DNA of 24,514 nt from CAYRJA01 sp964424455 (GCA_964424455.1 CAYRJA010000039.1:1-24514); one strand, 5' to 3'; positions 7,743 to 16,009 are shown, counted from the stretch's first letter. Notes: generated by a model not told the origin, from the sequence alone. Numbers and translations: made by a program.

Positions 7743-8417
7743 ATGAAAATTCTGATTGTATCTGCTACTGCTGCTGAAGTTCAGCCATTCATGCAGTTAC
7801 ATTCTCTGAGCAGTAAATCCATCCAAACTTTTCATACTAAAGAACACAGTGCTACACTTTTGATAACCGGAGTAGGCATGGCAATAACAGCGTTTGCATT
7901 GGGGAAATTATTAGATGGAGAAAAATTTGATTTAGCTTTAAATATTGGCGTGTCTGGTTCGTTTAATAATAAATTGAAAATAGGATCGGTTGTTCAGGTT
8001 GTAAAAGATCGTTTCGGAGATTTAGGTGTTGAAGATGATGAAATATTTTTAGATGTTTTCAACCTGAAGCTTATTGAAGCAAATGAATTTCCTTTTCAGG
8101 ATGGATGGATTCATAATAGTTCAGTGTTACAGTCAGCAGCACTTCAGTTATTGCCTAAAGTCAGCGCTATTACGGTGAATAAAGCACACGGAAATGAAAA
8201 AAGCATTGTGAAAATAGCCGCACATTACAGTCCTGATATTGAGAGTATGGAAGGCGCTGCTTTCTGTTATGCCTGTGCAATGAGCAGGATTCCTTATCTG
8301 CAAATCCGCTCGGTCAGTAATAAAATTGAAAAGCGAAATCAAAGAAACTGGGATATACCTTTAGCAGTAAAGAAGTTAAATGATTGGTTGATGTTGTTTT
8401 TAGAAGAGTTGAAATAA
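7743..8417 (+). CDS. mqnB: Futalosine hydrolase
   Basis: MqnB cleaves futalosine to dehypoxanthine futalosine and hypoxanthine in the futalosine route to menaquinone. The 224-residue protein has the nucleosidase/phosphorylase fold: start MKILIVSATAAEVQPF, glycine loop ITGVGMAITAFALGK, NIGVSGSF, and the nucleoside-binding block ESMEGAAFCYAC followed by IPYLQIRSVSNKIE. The strand with VVKDRFGDLGVED is typical of the MqnB branch. The adjacent mqnD makes the assignment much stronger than fold alone would. The stop is 68 bases before mqnD. Confidence 0.93.
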   Translation: MKILIVSATAAEVQPFMQLHSLSSKSIQTFHTKEHSATLLITGVGMAITAFALGKLLDGEKFDLALNIGVSGSFNNKLKIGSVVQVVKDRFGDLGVEDDEIFLDVFNLKLIEANEFPFQDGWIHNSSVLQSAALQLLPKVSAITVNKAHGNEKSIVKIAAHYSPDIESMEGAAFCYACAMSRIPYLQIRSVSNKIEKRNQRNWDIPLAVKKLNDWLMLFLEELK

Positions 8418-8431
8418 AACGAGTAAAAAAG

Positions 8432-8468
8432 CAGGTTAAATGAAAAACATCAATTTTATTTCAACCTG
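8432..8468 (+). other. Imperfect hairpin between mqnB and mqnD
   Basis: CAGGTT at 8432-8437 pairs with AACCTG at 8463-8468, and the flanking A- and T-rich bases extend it to about 12 of 15 positions. No T-run follows, so it is a poor intrinsic terminator. It may be an mRNA processing or stability element, or incidental. Confidence 0.25.
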
Positions 8469-8485
8469 TAATCTATAAAACGATT

Positions 8486-9310
8486 ATGAAGATAGGATTT
8501 TCTCCATGTCCTAATGATACTTTCATATTTTATGCAATGCTCCATGGCATGGTAGATACAGAAGGAATTGTATTTGATGCCTACATCAGCGATGTAGAAG
8601 ATTTAAACAGGAAAGCTTTTGAAGAAAAAATTACTGTAACAAAATTATCGTTTCATGCATTTTTTTATTTGCAGGATAAATATAAATTACTGACTGCGGG
8701 TGCAGCACTGGGCAGAGGGTGTGGTCCACTATTAATATCAAAGAGAGAAATCAAGCCCGAAGAAGTAAGAAATGCGCAGGTAGCTATTCCCGGAAAATAC
8801 ACTACTGCTAATTTCCTGTTACAGACCTTCTTTCCGCTAGTAAGAAAGAAAACTGAAATGGTTTTTTTGGATATTGAATCGGCGCTGCTGAATGAAACAG
8901 TAGATGTAGGGGTTATCATTCATGAAAACAGATTTACTTATTCTGATAAAGGATTGATTAAAATAGCAGACCTTGGTGAACTATGGGAGCAGAAAACCAC
9001 TTTACCGATACCGCTCGGCGGGATTGCAGTCAGCAGAAAACTTCCGGGTGACAAACAATCAATGATTAACCGAATAATGAAACGTAGTGTGGAGTATGCA
9101 TGGCAGCATAAAGAAGAAGTGATTTTATTTGTAAAAAAATATTCACAGGAAATGTCAGAAGAAGTAATGTGGCAGCATATCAACTTATATGTTAATGATT
9201 TTACAACGGAGTTGGGAGAAGAGGGTAAAAGAGCGATAAGTAAGATGCAGGAGTTTGAGATAATAAATGGTGTAGCACCTGATAAAACAGATAATATTTT
9301 TGTGAACTGA
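8486..9310 (+). CDS. mqnD: 1,4-dihydroxy-6-naphthoate synthase
   Basis: MqnD turns cyclic de-hypoxanthinyl futalosine into 1,4-dihydroxy-6-naphthoate. The 274 residues show the family's N-terminal signature IGFSPCPNDTFIFYAMLHG, then VTKLSFHAF, the loop LGRGCGPLLIS, and the periplasmic-binding-protein-like core (VGVIIHENRFTY, TTLPIPLGGIAVSRKL). The pocket residue H59-equivalent in LSFHAF is present. Start at the ATG at 8486 places the signature at residue 3 as usual. With mqnB upstream this supports a futalosine-type menaquinone pathway; the other mqn genes lie outside the window. Confidence 0.95.
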   Translation: MKIGFSPCPNDTFIFYAMLHGMVDTEGIVFDAYISDVEDLNRKAFEEKITVTKLSFHAFFYLQDKYKLLTAGAALGRGCGPLLISKREIKPEEVRNAQVAIPGKYTTANFLLQTFFPLVRKKTEMVFLDIESALLNETVDVGVIIHENRFTYSDKGLIKIADLGELWEQKTTLPIPLGGIAVSRKLPGDKQSMINRIMKRSVEYAWQHKEEVILFVKKYSQEMSEEVMWQHINLYVNDFTTELGEEGKRAISKMQEFEIINGVAPDKTDNIFVN

Positions 9311-9336
9311 TAATTTACTTTCTGATATCGTAACCA

Positions 9337-9789
9337 ATGAGTAAGATAACTATTTATACCGATGGAGCAGCACGCGGCAATCCCGGTCCCGGTGGATATG
9401 GAGTGATTCTGTTATCAGGTGTTCACAGGAAAGAATTATCGCAGGGCTACAAACTCACAACTAATAACCGTATGGAACTTCTTGCAGTGATTACAGGACT
9501 TGAAGCCATTAAGCTTTCTCATGCGGAAGTAGAGATATGGAGTGATTCGAAGTATGTGGTTGAATCTGTTGAGAAGGGATGGGTATTCGGCTGGGAGAAA
9601 GTAAATTTCAAGAAGAAAAAAAATCCGGATCTGTGGATGCGATTCCTTTCTGTTTTCCGCAAACACAAGGTGAAATTTCACTGGCTAAAAGGGCATAATG
9701 AACATCCTATGAATGAACGATGTGATGAACTTGCTACTGCCGCTGCGGACGGACATCACTTATTGACTGACGAAGGATATACTAAGTAG
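9337..9789 (+). CDS. rnhA: Ribonuclease HI
   Basis: RNase HI degrades RNA in RNA-DNA hybrids, removing R-loops and primers. All four catalytic acids are present: D9 (YTDGAARGNPGPGG), E47 (NNRMELLA), D70 (EIWSDSKYV) and D130 (NERCDELA), plus the helper H120 in LKGHNEHP. The basic protrusion with FKKKKNPDLW corresponds to the substrate-handling loop. Length (150 aa) is standard. It starts 26 bases after mqnD and converges on the aminotransferase gene. Confidence 0.96.
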   Translation: MSKITIYTDGAARGNPGPGGYGVILLSGVHRKELSQGYKLTTNNRMELLAVITGLEAIKLSHAEVEIWSDSKYVVESVEKGWVFGWEKVNFKKKKNPDLWMRFLSVFRKHKVKFHWLKGHNEHPMNERCDELATAAADGHHLLTDEGYTK

Positions 9790-9817
9790 TCTTACTGAAA
9801 TCAATTTATTGGAATAT

Positions 9818-10681
9818 TTATTTTTCCAGTGATTTGTAAAATTCAAAAGCTATTTTTTCTGTAAGCGTTGATGAGAAATTTTTTTCTCCTATTTTTTCAA
9901 CAGAACGAATTCCGAGTGAACTGTTTGTCAGGAATATTTCGTCAGATTGTAACAACTCATCTTCTGTTACAGTTCTTTCTTCTACACTCTCTATAATATT
10001 TGCCGGAAGCTGATTTATCAACTCAATTAAATTTTTTCTTATCACGCCTCTTATTCCACCATCACTCAGTGGTGGAGTAAACACTTTTCTGTCTTTTATG
10101 TAAAATACATTAGATGAAGTGGCATCACAGATATTCTCCCGGTCATTCAGTATTAAGGCATCATCTAACTTTTTGTCGCGTTTCCATCGCGCTGCCATCA
10201 CATACAACAGTGAGTTAGATGTTTTAAAATTCATTGCCGGATTAAATCCTTTTTTCCATTCTTTGTAAATACCTGTGGTAATTCTTTTCTCTGTCCATGT
10301 AAAACTGTCCTTTGGAACAGTAAACAACTCAATAAAGAACTCATATTCATCACCGGATGGCTCATAAAACCCATCTGCCTTTCGGAATAGCTGCAACCGT
10401 ATAATCACATTGCTCTGAATTTTATTCGCAATCAGCAAATCATAGATGACTTTATAAAAATAAGCAGAGGTTGATGTGAAGTCTGATTTCTTCGCTAATC
10501 CAATTGCATCCATTCCGTCGAATAAGCGAGTAAGATGGTCTTGAAAGAAAAGAATCTCGCCATTACGAAGTTGCATAGTTTCAAATAGTCCGTCGCCATA
10601 TTTCAGTGAACGGTTTCCTGAAAAAAAGTGTGGATGATTTGCTGTTACAATTCTTCCGTTGAGATTAATAAACGGGAACAT
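9818..10681 (-). CDS. Class IV PLP aminotransferase (BCAT / aminodeoxychorismate lyase type)
   Basis: The 287 residues show the fold-type IV PLP enzyme pattern: LKYGDGLFETMQLRNGEI near residues 27-44, Lys in NFKTSNSLLYVMAARW as the candidate PLP lysine, and the later blocks DALILNDRENICDATSSNVFYI, here spanning two strands, and PPLSDGGIRGVIR. Members are branched-chain aminotransferases, D-amino acid aminotransferases and 4-amino-4-deoxychorismate lyase (PabC, folate). The opening is PabC-like, but specificity cannot be read with certainty. Its ATG overlaps the upstream TPR gene's TAA by one base (TAATG), indicating translational coupling. Two TGTWACA heptamers lie in inverted orientation at 9948-9971 within the gene. 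Confidence 0.85.
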   Translation of the reverse strand: MFPFINLNGRIVTANHPHFFSGNRSLKYGDGLFETMQLRNGEILFFQDHLTRLFDGMDAIGLAKKSDFTSTSAYFYKVIYDLLIANKIQSNVIIRLQLFRKADGFYEPSGDEYEFFIELFTVPKDSFTWTEKRITTGIYKEWKKGFNPAMNFKTSNSLLYVMAARWKRDKKLDDALILNDRENICDATSSNVFYIKDRKVFTPPLSDGGIRGVIRKNLIELINQLPANIIESVEERTVTEDELLQSDEIFLTNSSLGIRSVEKIGEKNFSSTLTEKIAFEFYKSLEK

Positions 10682-12012
10682 TATTTACACAGATGTTTAA
10701 TGTCCTCGTAAGCTTCGGTAGAGCCAAGTTCTCCTGCTTTGCTCAAATCCATGCATCCGTTATCTAAATCACCTTTATTGATTTCAGCTAATCCTTTCAG
10801 CCGGTAGGCAGTAGCATAATTCGGGTTCATTTTAAGCACTATATTGTAGTCAGCAATGGCTTCATCATATTTTTTGATTTCAGCTTTAGCTAATGCACGG
10901 GTGATATAGGTGTCAATTAGCTTTTGCAGATAAATATTTTTTTTGTCTTTAGAATTTTCAGCTGCTACTTTATATAATTCGATAGCTCTGTCATAATCAC
11001 TGATAGCTCCCCGGTTATCACTAAGCTTTACTTTATAAAATCCACGATAGTAAAGAGCTTCTGCACTGCTGACGGTTCTGTAATTATCAATACTGAGAAA
11101 TTTGGTGAAGTCAAGAACACTTTGAATGTTTTGTCCTAATTCGCCTTCACAAAGAGCGCGGTAGAAAAAACAAAATTTATAATTCTTGAAAGTACTGTCT
11201 TTCGCTGCTTCAGTAAAATCAGATATTGCTACTCCATACCTTCCTGAGTTGAAATATATATTGGCACGCATATAGAACGCATCGGCACAAGAGTTTCCCT
11301 CACAGTTCTTTACTTTGAGATAAAGAGAAATATCACTTAGAGCCGCTTCCTTATCATTCAGTTCCATATAGCATCGTGAACGGGAGAAAATAGCATCCGG
11401 ATAAACAGAAGTTGAGTTGTAATTAGTGATGATTTTATTATAGTAAAATATCGCTTGCTCAAAATTATTTCCTTTCATATTCATGTCGCCGCTTTCTTTC
11501 AGGTCTTGTGCAATTTCTTCCGGTGTCTGGATGACAGGTGTAACATATTCCTGTACAGATGTAGTGTCAGACTCATTTGTTATTTTCTTTTTCTTTTTTG
11601 TCCTTTTCTGAATGGTGTCAGCATGAACACTGATAGAATCCGGCATTAATTTCTGTGTACTATTCATATCTGAGTAATACTCCGAAGTGTCAGTAGCAGA
11701 AACCTTTCGGTGGCGATTTTTAGAGAAGCATTTTTTCTTTTTCTTTATAGTATCTGTTTGAAACACATCAACATCATTTCCCTTTGTTACAGTTTCAGAG
11801 TTCGTATTTTTATTTGTTATTGAATCTGTTACAGTAAGTGTATTGTCTCTATCCCTTTTCTCTTTGTTTTTTTTCTTTTTAATTAGAGAAGTATCCCGAT
11901 AGGGTTTTGCATCTAATCTGACATCAATACGATTTTGCTGCGGTAATTGCGCCAATGAAGAAGCAGAAACACATACTACTAAAGCCAATAAATAAATGAG
12001 TGATGATTTCAT
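10681..12012 (-). CDS. Secreted TPR-repeat protein with Lys-rich N-terminal region
   Basis: From the ATG at 12012 (MKSSLIYLLALVVCVSASSLAQ, a clear signal peptide) the product has 443 residues. An upstream in-frame start would add 19 residues, overlap the preceding gene and bury the signal. Residues about 22-165 are low complexity, rich in Ser, Thr and Asp with three Lys clusters (LIKKKKNKEKR, TIKKKKKCF, RTKKKKKI). From about residue 165 to the end there are roughly six TPR units, for example GNNFEQAIFYYNKII, SGRYGVAISDFTEAA, LSDNRGAISDYDRAI and IKKYDEAIADYNIVLKMNP. TPR proteins serve as scaffolds; the partner is unknown. Tightly coupled downstream to the aminotransferase gene. Confidence 0.85.
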   Translation of the reverse strand: MKSSLIYLLALVVCVSASSLAQLPQQNRIDVRLDAKPYRDTSLIKKKKNKEKRDRDNTLTVTDSITNKNTNSETVTKGNDVDVFQTDTIKKKKKCFSKNRHRKVSATDTSEYYSDMNSTQKLMPDSISVHADTIQKRTKKKKKITNESDTTSVQEYVTPVIQTPEEIAQDLKESGDMNMKGNNFEQAIFYYNKIITNYNSTSVYPDAIFSRSRCYMELNDKEAALSDISLYLKVKNCEGNSCADAFYMRANIYFNSGRYGVAISDFTEAAKDSTFKNYKFCFFYRALCEGELGQNIQSVLDFTKFLSIDNYRTVSSAEALYYRGFYKVKLSDNRGAISDYDRAIELYKVAAENSKDKKNIYLQKLIDTYITRALAKAEIKKYDEAIADYNIVLKMNPNYATAYRLKGLAEINKGDLDNGCMDLSKAGELGSTEAYEDIKHLCK

Positions 12013-12019
12013 TTTCCGG

Positions 12020-13177
12020 TTACTCAATCCAACTCTTGAAATAATCTTTATCTTCAATAGCAAGTGCATCTTCAGTGAGCATCAACGGATGGAAAGCATC
12101 AATCATCACTGCAAGTTCCTTAGTTTCTTTTGCACCGATACTTCTCTCTGCTGCTCCCGGTTGAGGTCCGTGAGGAATTCCGGCAGGATGTAAAGTGAAC
12201 ATACCTTTTGTAACATTGTTCCGGCTCATGAAATTTCCGTCAACATAATACAGTACTTCATCGCTATCCACATTGCTGTGATTGTATGGAGCCGGAATTG
12301 CCAGCGGGTGATAATCGTACAATCTCGGAACGAAAGAACAGACTACGAAATTTCTGCCGGTAAAAGTCAGATGGACTGGAGGAGGTTGGTGCAGTCTGCC
12401 GGTAATAGGTTCAAAATTATGAATTGAAAATGCCCATGGATAGTTACATCCATCCCAGCCCACAACATCAAACGGATGATATTTGTAGTGATACGGATAC
12501 ATTACTCCTTGCTTTTTTATGTTCACTAAAAAATCTCCTTCTTCATCATAAGTTTCAAGTGTAACAGGAACTTTAATGTCGCGCTCGCAGTAGGGTGAAT
12601 GTTCCAGCAATTGACCGAGTTCATTCATGTAATGTTTAGGCGGCGTAACCGGACTCCATGATTCTACAATCAGCAACCGGTTGTTCTCATCGTTAAAATG
12701 AAGCTGGTAAATTGTTCCACGCGGAATCATAACATAATCTCCATATTCAAAATGAAGATTACCATACATGGTTTTCAGCGAGCCGGTACCTTCATGTATA
12801 AAAATTATTTCATCAGCATCAGCATTTTTGAAAAAATAATCTGTTACACTTTTTTTAGGTGCAGCCACAGAAATATGAACATCACTGTTTACCATCAGCG
12901 GCTTACGCGAAGTGAGATAGTCATTCTCCGGTTTTATATTAAAACCCTGCATACTGCGGTTCTGCATTTGTTTCTGTAACACCACTTTCGGTTCAACCGA
13001 ATACGGCTTATCAATAGAATTAACACAAACAGGCGGATGGTTATGGTAGAGTATGGAATATACGCTGCTGAATCCTTCAGTAGAAAACAATTGTTCCGTA
13101 TATAACTGCCCGTCGGGTTTACGAAACTGTGTATGACGCTTGGGGGGAATTTTCCCCAACTTATGGTAATAAGGCAT
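12020..13177 (-). CDS. hmgA: Homogentisate 1,2-dioxygenase
   Basis: This iron enzyme opens the ring of homogentisate to maleylacetoacetate in tyrosine/phenylalanine catabolism. The 385-residue protein begins MPYYHKLGKIPPKRHTQFRK, characteristic of the bacterial branch. Cupin-type blocks follow: FIHEGTGSLKTMYG, YGDYVMIPRGTIYQLHF, and the C-terminal iron site with the His of YNHSN, the acids of DSDEVLYYVDG and the His of PAGIPHGPQPG. A 19-residue upstream extension from 13234 is unlikely. A TATCTTTG box lies just upstream, so it may be transcribed separately from the GT9 gene 31 bases away. Its stop is 7 bases before the TPR gene. Confidence 0.93.
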   Translation of the reverse strand: MPYYHKLGKIPPKRHTQFRKPDGQLYTEQLFSTEGFSSVYSILYHNHPPVCVNSIDKPYSVEPKVVLQKQMQNRSMQGFNIKPENDYLTSRKPLMVNSDVHISVAAPKKSVTDYFFKNADADEIIFIHEGTGSLKTMYGNLHFEYGDYVMIPRGTIYQLHFNDENNRLLIVESWSPVTPPKHYMNELGQLLEHSPYCERDIKVPVTLETYDEEGDFLVNIKKQGVMYPYHYKYHPFDVVGWDGCNYPWAFSIHNFEPITGRLHQPPPVHLTFTGRNFVVCSFVPRLYDYHPLAIPAPYNHSNVDSDEVLYYVDGNFMSRNNVTKGMFTLHPAGIPHGPQPGAAERSIGAKETKELAVMIDAFHPLMLTEDALAIEDKDYFKSWIE

Positions 13178-13196
13178 AACTAAAGTGTTTGTAATG

Positions 13197-13204
13197 CAAA
13201 GATA
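13197..13204 (-). promoter_or_regulatory. Putative -7 promoter box (TATCTTTG) for homogentisate dioxygenase
   Basis: TATCTTTG on the minus strand matches TAnnTTTG about 20 bases before the ATG at 13177. The extended sequence GCAAAGATAAT (plus strand) is shared with the box before the pterin synthase gene at 7192-7199. No standard-spaced TTG box is evident. Confidence 0.4.
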
Positions 13205-13208
13205 ATAT

Positions 13209-14210
13209 TCATTTGTTGTGAATAGAATCTGCAATGGCTTTCATGTCCTGTTCTTTCATACATCTGAAATGCTTTTTCGGACATTTTGCATAACCAATTT
13301 TTGAACAAGGACGACAATAGAGGTTCTTAATCTCTGAATAGTGGGAAAGCCTTTTATATAAATCTCTATACTTTACTAAATCTCCATAATACGGATACAT
13401 ACCAAACTGAGGAATGGTGTTTCCCCATACTGAATAAATTTCTTTTTTATAGGCGGCTGCTATATGCATCAGTCCGGTATCGTGTGTTACAATTGCCTTT
13501 GCCTGCTTCACCAATGATGCCGATTGGTTCAGGTTATATTTTCCGCAGGCATTAAAAACTTTCACACCAACAGCATTTTTTATTTCCTGACCTGTAGCTT
13601 CATCTTCTTTTCCTCCCAATAAAATTATAGGAGTTTGTATGTTCACACAAAGCTCAACGAGTTTATAAACAGGCAGCCGCTTGGTAAAATGCTTGGCGCC
13701 AATAACTACACCTACATAACCGTGAATATGAGTGAGCGGCAGATCTTTAATTTGTACTTCATCTTTTGCAGGAATAAAATAATCTAATCCTTCTCCGTCA
13801 CCTTTTACGCCAAGTGTTACAACTGATTTCAAATAGCGGTCAACAATATGAACATCAGGCAGAAGGTTGATTTTAAAATTTACCATCAGCCATTTCTCAA
13901 AGTTGAGTTTGTTAAATGTCAATCTTTTCGCTTTCAGACTCAGACAAATACGACGCGAGCGTAAATTATTATGCAGATCAATTACATAATCATAGCTTTC
14001 TTTCTGAAGCTCGGAGATGACTTCACCAAGATTGTCTTTAAGGTAAATTCGTTTATCAATATAGGGATTGCTCTCAACGATTGAACTGAATGAATTCTTA
14101 GTAAGATAATGCACCTCAACATTCTCCAACTGTTTTTTTACACAGCGGATTACCGGAGTAGTCAGCACAATATCACCGATAGAACTAAAGCGGATAATAA
14201 GAACCTTCAA
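13209..14210 (-). CDS. Glycosyltransferase family 9, heptosyltransferase-like
   Basis: GT9 enzymes transfer ADP-heptose or related sugars to the LPS core in the cytoplasm. The 333 residues open with VLIIRFSSIGDIVLTTPVIR, the family signature, and have the donor-site region GVVIGAKHFTKRLP, IILLGGKEDEATG and AIVTHDTGLMHIAAA. The C-terminus carries the Cys-rich block NLYCRPCSKIGYAKCPKKHF found in Bacteroidota members. The start codon is TTG at 14210; no ATG is available upstream and the signature begins at residue 3 as expected. rfaE2 in the same window makes the activated heptose precursor, supporting a heptosyltransferase role. Confidence 0.9.
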   Translation of the reverse strand: MKVLIIRFSSIGDIVLTTPVIRCVKKQLENVEVHYLTKNSFSSIVESNPYIDKRIYLKDNLGEVISELQKESYDYVIDLHNNLRSRRICLSLKAKRLTFNKLNFEKWLMVNFKINLLPDVHIVDRYLKSVVTLGVKGDGEGLDYFIPAKDEVQIKDLPLTHIHGYVGVVIGAKHFTKRLPVYKLVELCVNIQTPIILLGGKEDEATGQEIKNAVGVKVFNACGKYNLNQSASLVKQAKAIVTHDTGLMHIAAAYKKEIYSVWGNTIPQFGMYPYYGDLVKYRDLYKRLSHYSEIKNLYCRPCSKIGYAKCPKKHFRCMKEQDMKAIADSIHNK

Positions 14211-14314
14211 AATGATTTTTGTTTATGGAAGAAATACAACTCAATTTGAGAGTGAATGCTTTTATATGATACAAAGAAAAGTAAAGATTCGTAAAAGAAT
14301 ATTTATTTTGTTGA
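14211..14314. other. Divergent intergenic region between the GT9 gene and the 14315 secreted protein
   Basis: The 104 AT-rich bases must hold two promoters, but no full TTG/TAnnTTTG pair is visible on either strand. An open frame running through it from 14212 looks like a shadow of the secreted-protein gene and is not called. Confidence 0.4.
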
Positions 14315-14980
14315 ATGAAAATAATGAAAGATCACAATACAGTTGCAGCAAGAATATCCTTTTTGTTGTTTTTACTTTTTCATTCTCATTTTACATTGGC
14401 ACAGAATGATTCTATGTACAATATGAATGAAAAGCATACCGCTTATTCAATTGTGTGCAGTCTCCGCACCGGCGCACTCATGGTTTGCCTGAAAACCAGA
14501 GCAAAGACAATTGAACAGTTAGAGCAGGCGGGTAATTTTGAGTTAGCCAAGCAAATCAGACAAAAGCAGTTGGATGAAAATAAATTCATTATGAACTGCT
14601 TTAGAGAAAAGTTTGATTTTTGTCCGGTATATTTCTTTTATAATACATCAAAAGATTCAGTTCAGCAGGGAAGAATTCAGAATATCCTGCTTGATTCTAA
14701 TTTAGTTGTAAATCAATCCATTCAGTTTAGTGGAAATTTTTTTCTGATAGCTGAAGAAGGAGATATTGAAATTACCAATCAATTGGATGATAACAATATG
14801 CCAGCAACAAATCCTAAAGTTACTTATACTATCCGTTCCGGTGGAATCAGAGTGATGAACAGCCAGTTCCAATTGCTCGAATCGCCTTTCCCTTATTTTA
14901 CTGATTATGGTAGATTTAAAGATTTTGGCAAAGCAGTAACCAAACTCAACCGAAAACTGAAAGACCTTTGCCCAAAATAA
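14315..14980 (+). CDS. Secreted protein of unknown function
   Basis: The product is 221 residues from the ATG at 14315 (a second ATG at 14324 is equally possible). A signal peptide covers residues 1-30 with the core ISFLLFLLFHSHF and probable cleavage after TLA. The mature protein has an amphipathic helical segment (TRAKTIEQLEQAGNFELAKQ) followed by a Cys-containing stretch NCFREKFDFCPVYFFYNT, then strand-rich sequence. Five or more Cys are present. It has no sorting domain and no catalytic motif I can name. It diverges from the GT9 gene, with 104 bases between the starts. Confidence 0.75.
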   Translation: MKIMKDHNTVAARISFLLFLLFHSHFTLAQNDSMYNMNEKHTAYSIVCSLRTGALMVCLKTRAKTIEQLEQAGNFELAKQIRQKQLDENKFIMNCFREKFDFCPVYFFYNTSKDSVQQGRIQNILLDSNLVVNQSIQFSGNFFLIAEEGDIEITNQLDDNNMPATNPKVTYTIRSGGIRVMNSQFQLLESPFPYFTDYGRFKDFGKAVTKLNRKLKDLCPK

Positions 14981-15047
14981 AACAGAGTAATGTTTTGTAA
15001 CATTTTTAAAATTCACAGGTAATAGCTCTGACTAAAATTGATTTGAA

Positions 15048-15893
15048 TTGCTATTACACAAAAAACACAAATTACAGGTAAAGCAGAAAGTAACTGTTGC
15101 TACCAAACTTAAACTCCGTTATGTTTTCAGTGGAGTTGCATCAGCGCTTGTTATTGTTTTCGGAGTCAGCGTTTTCATGTACAATAATATAGGAAACACA
15201 CAGGAAGCAAAAGCAGGAGATGTTACACTTGCTGATTTTTCTACTTCTTATGACGGCACTTCTGCTAAAATAGTGTGGACTACAACTACAGAAGAAGACA
15301 ATGCATACTTTGTACTCGAAAGAAGCGCTAATAATTCGGATTATGAAGTTATCACTGAAATAGAAGGAGGAGGTACAAGAAACAGCGCCTACGAATATTC
15401 ATTTACAGATACGCATCCATTACCAGGAGTTTCTTATTACAGACTTAAACAAGTGAATACGGATCAGACCTTTTCTTATTTAGGTATTCAGTCCTTTAAT
15501 AATGAATATCAGGAAGGAAGTGAGAATCCGCCACCTGCCCCGCCACAGACTAACGAGATATTCGAAACACTACCTGTTACATCAGTTGCCGGGCAGATGA
15601 TGACTACGACTCAGGCATCTGATATAGAAAATGAAATGGGTGAATCATTGTCCATCTACCCTATACCTGCAACTTCGGAAATAAATGTAAATCTGGTAGT
15701 AAGGCATGATATGGAAAATCATATTGACATAGTAAACATGGCAGGTAAACTTATTCGTACTGATCAGGTTGAATTAAGCAAGGGAGCTAATCAGGTAAAA
15801 ATTATGCTAACAGGACTGTCGCAAGGAATTTATTTTATACGCTTTCAGGGAGAAGCAGATAAGCCGCTACTCCAGAAATTTATTAAACAGTAA
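15048..15893 (+). CDS. Secreted protein with T9SS type A sorting domain and extended N-terminal signal
   Basis: The 281 residues start at a TTG (15048); an in-frame stop lies just upstream and no ATG precedes the membrane segment. The start is supported by the next gene's protein: both have VKQK at residues 11-14 and an FMY motif ending a hydrophobic segment (residues 25-45 here). A basic extension of about 24 residues precedes that segment, and AKA-GD near residue 57 could be a cleavage site. Then comes a fibronectin-like domain (YFVLERSANNSDYEVI ... GVSYYRLKQVN), a Pro-rich linker (PPPAPPQTNE) and a C-terminal domain with YPIPATSEINVNL, the type A signal for T9SS secretion. Ligand or enzyme function is not evident. 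Confidence 0.85.
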   Translation: MLLHKKHKLQVKQKVTVATKLKLRYVFSGVASALVIVFGVSVFMYNNIGNTQEAKAGDVTLADFSTSYDGTSAKIVWTTTTEEDNAYFVLERSANNSDYEVITEIEGGGTRNSAYEYSFTDTHPLPGVSYYRLKQVNTDQTFSYLGIQSFNNEYQEGSENPPPAPPQTNEIFETLPVTSVAGQMMTTTQASDIENEMGESLSIYPIPATSEINVNLVVRHDMENHIDIVNMAGKLIRTDQVELSKGANQVKIMLTGLSQGIYFIRFQGEADKPLLQKFIKQ

Positions 15894-15917
15894 AGGGGTT
15901 TCTAACCAAATCGTGCA

Positions 15918-15956
15918 AAAAAGCTGTAACAAAATGGTGTTACAGCTTTTTGTTTT
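15918..15956 (+). terminator. Intrinsic terminator built from an inverted TGTAACA/TGTTACA pair
   Basis: AAAAAGCTGTAACA at 15918-15931 pairs perfectly (14 bp) with TGTTACAGCTTTTT at 15938-15951 across a 6-base loop, and the T-rich tail continues with GTTTTTT. It lies 24 bases after the stop of the preceding gene. Half of each arm is the dispersed heptamer described separately. Confidence 0.92.
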
Positions 15957-16009
15957 TTAATGAAACTATTTAAAAATTATAAAGTAATAACGGCAGTAAA
16001 TCTTTTAAT

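Noticed and set aside
9790..9817. Possible terminator between rnhA and the aminotransferase gene
   Set aside because: Only a weak, interrupted inverted repeat is present and no clean stem with T-tail.
13140..13159. Palindrome TTGGGG...CCCCAA near the start of homogentisate dioxygenase
   Set aside because: It encodes the conserved KLGKIPPK segment, so the pairing is probably a by-product of coding sequence; no regulatory evidence.
14212..14409. Plus-strand open frame between the GT9 and 14315 genes
   Set aside because: No signal, family or start context, and it overlaps the better-supported secreted protein in another frame.
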